From: Verrucomicrobia bacterium ADurb.Bin018
GTDB lineage: Bacteria; Verrucomicrobiota; Kiritimatiellia; CAIQIC01; Lenti-01
DNA: 41,381 nt
NCBI GenBank assembly: GCA_002071335.1
Contig: MWEZ01000004.1
Coordinates: 1-41,381 of the forward strand
Reading direction: 5' to 3'
Under the pieces are notes generated by a model. The model saw only the letters and a program-made list of their open reading frames with translations. It was not told the DNA's origin and ran no database searches. Both the position numbers and the translations under genes were made by a program. Shown piece by piece: positions 1-7,473 of the stretch; position 1 is the stretch's first letter, and every line of letters begins with the position of its first letter.

Positions 1-1
1 G

Positions 2-1081
2 CCGCTGGGTGACGGCGTAGATTTCCGCGGGGTCTATGACCGTCAAGGCAAGTTGGCGCACTTTTTTGAGCGGACCGTTGGCGGCGCCTCGCGCGCACCG
101 GAAGTGCTGCGTTCGCTGCAGGATTTGGCAACGCTAAGCCAAATGCCGGCCGATGCTGTCGCGCGGTTGACCGAAGAAATTGCCATGCTGGACGCCGCCG
201 GCGCGGTGTTCGATGAAGCCGCGGTGCGCGCCGGCGACATGACCCCGGTGTTTTTTGGCAGTGCGCTCAATAACTTTGGCGTGCAACTGCTGCTGGATTT
301 CTTCCTGGCTCACGCCCCCCCACCCGGTCCGCGCAAGGCCGGGGCGTTGGTGGTGCCGCCGCAGCATGACCAATTCTCCGGCTTCATTTTCAAAATCCAG
401 TCCAACATGGATCCCCAGCACCGCGACCAAATCGCATTTTTGCGGATTTGTTCCGGCGTGTTCCAGCGCGACATGAAGGCCACCCACCCCCGCACTGGCA
501 AGGTGATCCGGCTCTCCAACTCGCGCAAGCTGTTTGCCCGCGACCGCGAAACCGTGGATGAAGCCTATCCCGGCGATGTCATCGGCCTGGTGGGGCATCC
601 GGAATTTGGCATCGGCGACACGCTGACGGCAGACCCGGCCATCGTGTATGACCCGTTGCCGCAGTTTGCCGCGGAATGTTTCGCGTGGCTGCACCATGCC
701 AGCCCCGCGCAATTCAAGCGATTCCGCGCGGGATTGGACCATCTGTTGCAGGAAGGCGCGGTGCAGACGTTCACTTTGCCCGACTCCGGTTCCCGCGCGC
801 CGTTGCTGGGCGCTGTGGGCCCGCTCCAGTTTGAAGTCCTGCAATACCGGCTGGAAAATGAATATGGCGCGGTCACCCGTCGCGAAGCTGCCCCGTGGAC
901 CATTCTACGCTGGGTGGACCCCGCTGGGGAACCCGTCAGTCCAACCATGCTGCCCAGCAGTTGCCGGCTGGCTTTCGACACCGCCAACCGCCCGGTGGCG
1001 CTATTTTCCGCGGATTGGGAACTGAAGTTTTTTCAGGAAAAAAATCCGCGCGTCATTCTGCAACGCCTGCCGCCGGCTTGA
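2..1081 (+). CDS. prfC: Peptide chain release factor 3, 5'-truncated
   Basis: The reading frame is open from the first bases of the window, so the N-terminal GTPase core lies outside and only the last 359 residues are visible. RF3 is a translational GTPase that removes RF1/RF2 from the ribosome after peptide release. The visible part begins in the conserved segment following the G domain (FRGVYDR), continues through the domain II beta-barrel (SGFIFKIQSNMDPQHRDQIAFLRICSG, in two parts) and ends in domain III, with the typical GPLQFEVLQYRLENEYG stretch. That stretch and the FF-at-the-edge motif (VFFGSALNNFGV) separate RF3 from EF-G. The first start-like codon (TTG at 53) is internal and not a real start. 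The gene ends 40 bp before the VTC-domain gene on the same strand. Identity is near certain from these motifs. Confidence 0.95.
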   Translation, partial: PLGDGVDFRGVYDRQGKLAHFFERTVGGASRAPEVLRSLQDLATLSQMPADAVARLTEEIAMLDAAGAVFDEAAVRAGDMTPVFFGSALNNFGVQLLLDFFLAHAPPPGPRKAGALVVPPQHDQFSGFIFKIQSNMDPQHRDQIAFLRICSGVFQRDMKATHPRTGKVIRLSNSRKLFARDRETVDEAYPGDVIGLVGHPEFGIGDTLTADPAIVYDPLPQFAAECFAWLHHASPAQFKRFRAGLDHLLQEGAVQTFTLPDSGSRAPLLGAVGPLQFEVLQYRLENEYGAVTRREAAPWTILRWVDPAGEPVSPTMLPSSCRLAFDTANRPVALFSADWELKFFQEKNPRVILQRLPPA

Positions 1082-1121
1082 AATCGGTTGATTTCAGCCC
1101 TCTTTATGCCACCATGGGGCC

Positions 1122-1856
1122 ATGGTGCTGCAGTGGTGTCAATCTTTGGCCGAACCGGTTGAAAAATTGGTCAACGAAGTCAAATACGTGGGCACGGAAC
1201 GGCACACGGAAATGGTCAGTGCGCTGTTGGCCGCGGCTTGCCAGCCCGACGGCGAATACCCCGTTGGCGCGATCAATAGCATTTATTTCGACACCCCGAA
1301 CCGCCAATTCCACGACGAAAAACTTAACGGCGACAATCTGAAATTGAAAGTTCGCCTGCGGTGGTATGGCCGCCCCGGTCCCCTCACGGATGAGGATGTA
1401 CCGGTGTTCATCGAAGCCAAGCATCGCCTCGGTTCCGCCCGCCGCAAGACGCGTATCGCGGTACGTGCGCCCGAGCGCTGGCTGGCCACTGTGCCGCTGG
1501 ATGATCCCGGGCTGGTGGATTTCCTCTATCGCCACGCGGCAGAACTGGGCGAAGCGATCCCGCACATCCTGAGCCCCTCGGTTTGCATCTCGTATTCCCG
1601 GCAACGCTATATCTGCCCGGTCACGGGAAGCCGAGTGGCGCTGGATTGGCAAATTCGGGCCGGCCGCGTCAATCCCGCGCGCTTTCCCACCGTGGGCCCC
1701 GTTCATTTGGACTGCATCGTGGTTGAGTTCAAGAATCAGACCAAGGAACTGCCGGCCTGGAGCTATCCGCTTTTCCAGATGGGCTTGCGGTTGCGTAGTT
1801 TCTCAAAATATGGTGAATGTATGAACCAAGTCCTGCAGGGAGGCGCGCCGTTATGA
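1122..1856 (+). CDS. VTC-domain (polyphosphate polymerase-like) protein
   Basis: This 244-residue protein matches the VTC catalytic domain (PF09359), a triphosphate-tunnel fold that in yeast Vtc4 makes polyphosphate from ATP. The alternating charged strands of the tunnel are visible: an N-terminal NEVKY, KLKVRLRWYG, FIEAKHRLGSARRKTRI, the R..LDW strand near residue 175, and the C-terminal VVEFKNQTKELP followed by FSKYGECM. The length fits a bare catalytic domain without SPX or transmembrane parts. The ATG at 1122 lacks a strong ribosome binding site, so the start is somewhat uncertain. The stop overlaps the start of the next gene by 3 bases (ATGA), which predicts translational coupling. Partnership of a VTC domain with a DUF4956 membrane protein is common in bacteria. 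The reaction is inferred from the family. Confidence 0.9.
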   Translation: MVLQWCQSLAEPVEKLVNEVKYVGTERHTEMVSALLAAACQPDGEYPVGAINSIYFDTPNRQFHDEKLNGDNLKLKVRLRWYGRPGPLTDEDVPVFIEAKHRLGSARRKTRIAVRAPERWLATVPLDDPGLVDFLYRHAAELGEAIPHILSPSVCISYSRQRYICPVTGSRVALDWQIRAGRVNPARFPTVGPVHLDCIVVEFKNQTKELPAWSYPLFQMGLRLRSFSKYGECMNQVLQGGAPL

Positions 1857-2551
1857 ATAATGTAAATACATTTGGAGTGTTGGAGAGTTTGCGGCAAATC
1901 CGGGAACAACTGGATCCTGGATTGTTTTTGCTGGCGCTGCTGGCTTCGCTGGCGGCAGCCTACGCGGCGGCCGGCTTCTACCGCTTTTTCTATGAACGGC
2001 GCGGCACAGGCAGCCAAGTTCACCGCGCTTTCCCGCTCTTGGGCATAGCCATCACCACGCTGTTCATTGGCGTGCAGCTCTCCATCCCCCTCTCGCTGGG
2101 CTTGCTCGGCGCGTTGTCGTTCATCCGCTTCCGTACACCCATCAAGGAGCCAGAGGAAGTCGGCTTCATCATGCTGGTGATTGCGGCATCCATTTCGGCG
2201 GCCACGTTCAACTTCCGCTTTCTGGTGATCATGTATTTGGTGGCCTTCGGCAGCCTGTTGCTGACGCGCGGGACACGCTTTTGGCGGCTTTGGCGGCGTG
2301 ACGGTATTCTGGTGCTGACAATACCCGCAGGCGATGCCACCACGCACATGACCGCGGTGGAAGAAGCGCTGGGCCGCCATTTGCAGCGCTACCGGCTGGA
2401 AAGTTCATCTTTCCGGGAGGATCAGGCCAGCTTTCAGTACGTTTTTTCCGGACTGAAAACCGACGTGTCCCGCCTGCAAGCGGAATTGCGCGGGCAGGCG
2501 CCGTTGCAAACGCTGAACGTCTTTTTGGATCGGCCCGGTGGCCTCCGCTAA
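1853..2551 (+). CDS. DUF4956 membrane protein
   Basis: The 232-residue protein has an N-terminal transmembrane helix (about residues 20-42), then a cluster of hydrophobic helices (about 60-140) containing the DUF4956 signature LGALSFIRFRTPIKEPEE, and a soluble C-terminal domain of about 90 residues. I chose the ATG at 1853, not the upstream in-frame ATG at 1817. It overlaps the VTC stop as ATGA and has a GGGAGG ribosome binding site about 9 bases upstream. DUF4956 proteins have no firmly assigned biochemical role. Their constant pairing with VTC-domain proteins suggests that they anchor the polymerase to the membrane or move the polyphosphate chain, but this is inference. It is the last gene of the + strand series, and its end lies 15 bp from the convergent glycosyltransferase pseudogene. 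Confidence 0.9.
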   Translation: MNNVNTFGVLESLRQIREQLDPGLFLLALLASLAAAYAAAGFYRFFYERRGTGSQVHRAFPLLGIAITTLFIGVQLSIPLSLGLLGALSFIRFRTPIKEPEEVGFIMLVIAASISAATFNFRFLVIMYLVAFGSLLLTRGTRFWRLWRRDGILVLTIPAGDATTHMTAVEEALGRHLQRYRLESSSFREDQASFQYVFSGLKTDVSRLQAELRGQAPLQTLNVFLDRPGGLR

Positions 2552-3989
2552 AACGCGCAGGCGGAGTTAAAGCTCATCGGCGGCTTCGCCCGCCGGTACA
2601 TTCGGCGGCAATCCCGGGGTGACCGGCTCTGTGCTGCTGTTTTGAATGACAACCAACTCGTAGCCGGCATATTCGCCGAGGGATTCCACCGCCAACCCGC
2701 GTAAAAACTCGCGGCATTCACCACCGGCTAACACGCCGAGATACCGCGCCCCGGGCGCAATCGGCTGTTGGCAAAAATCCTTCAGTTGCACACTGTCTTG
2801 GTGGGCATAAAACATCAAAGAATTGAGCTTGTAGTGCCGGAAATTGACTACCAACGGATTCCCGGTTGGAGTCACTGCGCCCAGCCGTTGGGCAATCACG
2901 CGTATTTCGCTGGAGTCGCGCAACCGCATCACGGTGACGTGCGGATTCTGCAACGAGAGGCTGCCCGTCAGCGCGGCCGCCAAGCCAAGACCAAAGGCCG
3001 CGCCGCTGAGCCGTTGCCAAGCTTCGCGCCGGCCGACGGCGGCGAGCATCGAAACCGCAGCGAGGACGCAGACCAAAGCCGGCCACGCGGTTGGCCTCGC
3101 ATACACGTTGGGCAGCCACACCCCCGCCGCCAGCAGCGCGCCAGCGACTAATCGCAAAGTCAAGGGAGCTGATCGCTGGAGCAGGCGCGTTGTTAGCCAC
3201 GCGGCAATGATCGCCATTGGCGGCACGGCGGGCAGCATGTACCACGACATCTGCTGACGCACCAGCGACACCATCACCAGCGGCACCGCGCCGGCCAGCG
3301 CCACCAGCAATGTGGCGTCGCGCGCGCCGCGCGCGGCGGGCCCGCGCATCCACAACCAAGGCAAAACAAAAGCCCCGAAAAAGAGCGGCGCCACCCCGCC
3401 CCACGAAGCCCAGAGGTAACTCACGGATTTGAGATACAGCGCGGTATCCGTCCAAGAATGCTTCAGCCGATAGCCGACAATGTCGCTGTAATACGGCTTC
3501 ACAAAGGCGTCGTGGTTCAACAAAAACTGGCTGCCGAACCAGATGCCAGCCAATACAAGGCCGCCTGCCAATGCAGCGTAGAACCACGGCTGGCGAAAAG
3601 TGCTCCGGCGCGCAACCAGCAAATAGAGCAGCGAAACCGGCAGGATGGGCACCGCGCCAGGACCCTTGGTCAGCAACGCCAGGCCGCAGCACAAGCCCCA
3701 GCCCGCAAAGAAGCGAGGGCTGTCATCGGTGCGCAGCAAAAACCATGCGCCGCCGAGAGTTAGCGCAATCATGAGCGAGTCCATCATGCCCATGCTGGAC
3801 TGGACGGCCATAGTGGGATGCAACGCCGCAAACAATGCAGCCAACAATCCAGCCCAATCACCGGCCACGCGCCGACCAAGGACAAAGGTTAGCGCCAGCA
3901 CCACGAGGTAGGCCGCTAGTGCCGGTACGCGCACAGCCGCCAGTTGTATTCCCCACACTTTGTAGCCAATGCCCACCAGCCAAAAGTAT

Positions 3990-3998
3990 AGCGGCGGT
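3990..3998. repeat. Target-site duplication, left copy
   Basis: AGCGGCGGT occurs immediately left of the IS end and again at 5318-5326, immediately right of the other end. It lies in the glycosyltransferase codons for PPL. Two identical 9-bp copies flanking the element are direct evidence of transposition, and the length lies within the range known for IS4-family elements. Confidence 0.9.
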
Positions 3999-4014
3999 CA
4001 CTGCTGTCCCAATA

Positions 4015-5184
4015 TTACCCAAACAGCAGTAATTGGTTATGGCTCTCGGGTGTTTTGGTTTTGTAATCCCATGCCTGAAATGCCTGTAAAATGGGGGTTT
4101 TCTCAAACAGCGAGACGCTCAATATCTGTAGAATTGTGTAGAGTTCCATCTCAATTCGGAGACGTTTTTTGAGGATCGCCACGAGCAAATATGTCGAAAT
4201 GGCGATCCAGATCTGAGTCTTCACCGCATTTGGCGTAGTGCCAAGGAAAGCTTTAATACGGAGGTGTTGTTTGATCCACTTGAAGAACAGCTCAATCATC
4301 CATCGTGCTTTGTACAACTTGGCTATGGTCATGGCTGGCAGTGTAAAATCGTTGGAGAGAAACACGAGCAGAGAACTGGGATCGTCCGGGTCGCGAAATT
4401 TGATCCGGCGCAGAGGTTCTGGATACGCCTTGGCTGGGTAGAAGTTTGTGAGAAGCACGGTCTGATCGCAGATCAGGCCAGTATTCCTGTCGACCGGGTG
4501 AGAGTATCGACGTTGGAACTTGAAGTTGGATTTGGCCCTGGTGACAAAGAATGCACGGCAGACGTTGATTTCGAAAAGCCGGTTGAAATCAAGATAGGCA
4601 CGGTCCATAAGATAGTATGCACCAGGCGTGGGGATAAGATAGTCGAGAATGTTGACGTCGTGCAGTTTCCCGTCGGAAATATGAATAAATTCGGGGATGT
4701 TGCCCCGAAGATTCATCAGGGTGTGCATCTTGATTGCGCCTTTATGCCGTCGAAAACGCGCCCAAGGAAACATCGAAAGGCATAAGTCGATGGTCGTCGA
4801 ATCCAAGGCGTAAACTGATGCCTCCAACTCGACGGAAAGTTCTTCACCCGCGTAAAGCTCACGAGCTTTGCTGATCAGGTGTTGAGCGAACTCTGCGTAC
4901 ATGCGCCAGTCGCGTTGCTCGTTGGCGTTGGAAAGGTTGTTACGCGAAACGGTGCTGCGGATGCCCATGTGGTAGAGTTTCGGACGCATGGCCCGAAGAC
5001 ATGCTTCGATGTCGCGCAAACTCTCCCTGCAGGTCAACTGCGCGAAGGACATCACGCGGAAATGGGAAGAACACTTAAACTCCTTAACCTTGTGGTCGCC
5101 GCCGTATCGACTTACGCATCGGTCAAAATGATGCCACGGCAAATGTTGCATAAGCTGAGAGAATATTGTTGGGCCTGTGTACAT
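4015..5184 (-). CDS. IS4-family transposase with DUF4372-type N-terminus
   Basis: The 389-residue protein has a helical N-terminal region of the DUF4372 type (residues 1-80) and a DDE transposase core. The first catalytic Asp sits in ALDSTTIDL (about 127), the second in YYLMDRAYLDF (about 193), and the IS4 YREK-like signature is seen as YKARWMIELFFKWIKQ (about 300-315), providing the catalytic Glu. The ATG at 5184 is preceded by AAGGAG with about 7 bases of spacing. The frame is intact, so the enzyme is probably functional. No second ORF is present in the element. Confidence 0.93.
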   Translation of the reverse strand: MYTGPTIFSQLMQHLPWHHFDRCVSRYGGDHKVKEFKCSSHFRVMSFAQLTCRESLRDIEACLRAMRPKLYHMGIRSTVSRNNLSNANEQRDWRMYAEFAQHLISKARELYAGEELSVELEASVYALDSTTIDLCLSMFPWARFRRHKGAIKMHTLMNLRGNIPEFIHISDGKLHDVNILDYLIPTPGAYYLMDRAYLDFNRLFEINVCRAFFVTRAKSNFKFQRRYSHPVDRNTGLICDQTVLLTNFYPAKAYPEPLRRIKFRDPDDPSSLLVFLSNDFTLPAMTIAKLYKARWMIELFFKWIKQHLRIKAFLGTTPNAVKTQIWIAISTYLLVAILKKRLRIEMELYTILQILSVSLFEKTPILQAFQAWDYKTKTPESHNQLLLFG

Positions 5185-5192
5185 CCGGGTCT

Positions 5193-5210
5193 CCTTCCTA
5201 TTTCGGAAGG
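5193..5210 (-). promoter_or_regulatory. Hairpin covering the transposase ribosome binding site
   Basis: Arms CCTTCC (5193-5198) and GGAAGG (5205-5210) with a 6-base loop lie just upstream of the transposase start. On the mRNA, the AAGG part of the AAGGAG ribosome binding site (5191-5196, minus strand) lies in this stem. In IS10 and IS50, comparable hairpins block translation of transcripts that read in from outside. A similar role here is inferred. Confidence 0.5.
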
Positions 5211-5317
5211 TAAAAGCGTACAGGCAAATTCAAGTCGACAACAGCCATTTCACTTCTTAACATGCTCATAAATAACATGTTGCGAAGATGGTTTGCTTAC
5301 ACGTTGGGACACTACTG

Positions 5318-5326
5318 AGCGGCGGT
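5318..5326. repeat. Target-site duplication, right copy
   Basis: Second copy of AGCGGCGGT, matching 3990-3998 exactly. It adjoins the right terminal repeat of the IS and continues into the 5' part of the glycosyltransferase gene. Confidence 0.9.
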
Positions 5327-5521
5327 TTATGCACATCTGGCGCGCCGTTCCAGTACGGAGTCCAACCATGGCCTTGCTCCACTAGGCCACGCGCGCGCAA
5401 CGCCACCAAAGCTTCGTCGCCTGTTGTGATGGAAGGCTGGAACACCTGCACCCCGCGCCACGCCGCGGCCAGCAACAGCAGCGCCAGCAACCCCAACGGC
5501 AACCAACGGCGAAGCGTCATG

Positions 5522-7423
5522 TCACAAATCCCATGATGCGCCGCGCGGGATAAAGAGCGTCCGCACGAGCCATAGCTCGGCCTCGCGGCATTGCACGACT
5601 GCTTGCACCTGGGTGGTTTCGTTCAGCGAAAATTCCACCCGCTGAGTACGCAGCGCATGGCGGCCGGTGGCGATGGGCTCAATGCGCACAGCGGCCAGTC
5701 GTTGTTCGTTGTCGGCCCGCCAGACTTCCAACTCGCCCCAGAAATCATCACCCATCCGCCCCCGCGCGGCAAAGAGAAAAACGGCTTCGTACTCGCCGGG
5801 CGCCAAGGTGATGTGAGGGGCGGCGCCCAGCACCCCGGTTGCCCCCGCCTTCCCGCCGCGCCAGTGCAAGGATGGAATGGTCAACGCCTGATTAGCGCGG
5901 CCGAACCGCTTCGGCAGCCTGATTCGCGGGAACCGCGTGCCGTATGGCGCGCACTCGTAGGCTGTTTCCAGCAGCTCATTCCAGTTGGTGGGCGCCCCAC
6001 GCTGCAACAGCACATAATCGCCGTCAAAATAGACGAGACCATAGTCGCCGCTGGTCAGCTCGTCGTGGTAGCCGATGCGATGATTGTGCAGGTATTTCAT
6101 TTCGCTAAAAATGAAATCCGCCGGCGGGGTTGTGGCGGGGTCTGCCGCCCAGTCCAGCAGATCGCGCCGATTGGCGCAAAAGCCGGCCAAATGTGGCGCG
6201 CAGCGCAAAATGCCGTCCGTTGGGATGTGGCGGGCGGCACGCAACCCCAGCAAGCCGGACTCATGAATTTGCGAATAGGTTTTGGTGGCATCCACGCGCG
6301 GACGACTGCCGGGAATGTAGCCTTGGGTGCGGAAGGAAAAAGCGGTGATCAGCAACAAAGCCGATGCTACCCACAAGGCGCCGCGTCGGCTGGTCGGCGC
6401 GGCTAGCGATGGGCGCAGGCGCGCGGCTTCGACCATGGCCACGGCCAAACAGGCCATGGTCGCGGCGGGATAATGCAGAGAATACGTATAGTGATTGGAG
6501 GTGCCGCTGCCCATGGCAATCAGCAACGGCACCGCCGGCAACACCAGCAGCGGCAGCCAGCTTCGCCGCCACACAAAAGGCAAGACCGGCAATACCACCC
6601 ACAGCAGCGCACGCAAACGCAACAGCCCTGTGGCCGGATTCAGCAGATTGCCTAGCGGGTTGTTCACGTGCCCCGCCCGCCGCACCTGCAACGACATCCC
6701 CGCCAACAGCGGGAACAGCCATTGAATGGCCACCAGACAATAAACGACCGACAGCGCGGCATACACATAGCCCGGCCACCAGCGCTCACGCACCGCGCAA
6801 TAGAGCAGCAGCGGCAAGATGATAAACCCGGCATCCTCGCGCAGGCCCAGCGTCAACAGCCACGGCAGCCACACCCACCGCCGCTGGAACCGCAGGCAAT
6901 AATAGAGCCAGGGCACCAGCAAGAGATAAGCGCTGACGCCATGGAATTCGCTCAACAGCACTTGCTGATTGAGGTGGTAGCCGAAAAGAAACAGCACAAT
7001 GGCCCAAGCCAGAAACGCCGGCACGTGCGCGCGCAGGGCGCCCCGCAAGAGAATCAGCGCGCCGCTAATCAGCATTAGCCACTGCGCCACCCACAACAAA
7101 AACGGATGGTCCCAGAGGTAAAACAGCGGCCCCAGCAACGCCAGCGAGAATGACAAGTGCGTGGCCAAATAGGTGCGATCCAGCAGACAACGGAAAAGTT
7201 GGCCGTGCCCGCTGTTCCAGATCATGTTCGTATAAACGCCATAATCGAACAGGCCGAATTTGCGCCAGGTGAAGGCGCAGAACCCGGACCAGAGCAAGCC
7301 CAGCGCCAGCAACCCAGCCACCACCATCAAGCCGCGGGTCAGCCAGGTTTCTACGCGCGACACCGGCTGGACGGCAGTCGGCGACTGGCCTGTTGTGGCA
7401 GAGTTGGCCAACGGTGAATGCAC
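5522..7423 (-). CDS. DUF2079 polytopic membrane protein
   Basis: The 633-residue protein has a short polar N-terminus, a first transmembrane helix at about 31-53, then the DUF2079 pattern of a hydrophilic loop with FGLFDYGVYTNMIWN and many further helices up to about residue 365. The last 270 residues are soluble and beta-rich. DUF2079 proteins resemble the membrane half of GT-C glycosyltransferases, and the LFDYGVY segment is the equivalent of their acidic catalytic loop. The sugar donor and acceptor are unknown. The start is GTG at 7423, with AAGG upstream. The neighbouring GT39 gene begins one base after the stop, so the two membrane glycosyltransferase-like proteins probably worked together on a surface polymer or lipid. 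Confidence 0.85.
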   Translation of the reverse strand: MHSPLANSATTGQSPTAVQPVSRVETWLTRGLMVVAGLLALGLLWSGFCAFTWRKFGLFDYGVYTNMIWNSGHGQLFRCLLDRTYLATHLSFSLALLGPLFYLWDHPFLLWVAQWLMLISGALILLRGALRAHVPAFLAWAIVLFLFGYHLNQQVLLSEFHGVSAYLLLVPWLYYCLRFQRRWVWLPWLLTLGLREDAGFIILPLLLYCAVRERWWPGYVYAALSVVYCLVAIQWLFPLLAGMSLQVRRAGHVNNPLGNLLNPATGLLRLRALLWVVLPVLPFVWRRSWLPLLVLPAVPLLIAMGSGTSNHYTYSLHYPAATMACLAVAMVEAARLRPSLAAPTSRRGALWVASALLLITAFSFRTQGYIPGSRPRVDATKTYSQIHESGLLGLRAARHIPTDGILRCAPHLAGFCANRRDLLDWAADPATTPPADFIFSEMKYLHNHRIGYHDELTSGDYGLVYFDGDYVLLQRGAPTNWNELLETAYECAPYGTRFPRIRLPKRFGRANQALTIPSLHWRGGKAGATGVLGAAPHITLAPGEYEAVFLFAARGRMGDDFWGELEVWRADNEQRLAAVRIEPIATGRHALRTQRVEFSLNETTQVQAVVQCREAELWLVRTLFIPRGASWDL

Positions 7424-7473
7424 AGAATTACCTTGCCGAATGGCCCGCCGGGGAGCAAGGCAAAACCAAGCGG

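Larger units (their letters stand above)
3999..5317 (-). mobile_element. IS4-family insertion sequence, 1319 bp, complete
   Basis: The element is delimited by imperfect terminal inverted repeats. The left end reads CACTGCTGTCCCAA and the right end, read inward on the minus strand, CAGTAGTGTCCCAA, with 11 of 14 positions matching. Both ends are bordered by the 9-bp direct repeat AGCGGCGGT. It contains one transposase ORF that stops only 16 bp from the left end, plus about 130 bp of leader on the right. Nothing looks degraded. An intact transposase and an exact target duplication suggest a fairly recent insertion into the glycosyltransferase gene. Confidence 0.92.
2567..5520 (-). pseudogene. 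GT39/ArnT-type glycosyltransferase interrupted by an IS4-family element
   Basis: Two pieces of one gene flank an insertion sequence. The 5' piece (5520 down to 5318) encodes the first helix and the conserved acidic motif (TTGDEA, residues 33-38) and stops at HKPPL. The 3' piece (3998 down to 2567) resumes with YFWLVGIGYK and carries the remaining membrane helices. Removing the element and one copy of the 9-bp duplication rejoins them in frame as KPPLYFW, the motif expected in lipid-linked sugar transferases of the PMT/ArnT group, and gives a 541-residue protein of normal length. Such enzymes move a sugar from a polyprenyl carrier to lipid or protein at the periplasmic face. As it stands, the N-terminal fragment ends inside the IS after about 84 residues and the rest lacks the catalytic loop, so the gene should be inactive. 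It starts one base after the DUF2079 stop, so the two were probably co-transcribed. Confidence 0.9.
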
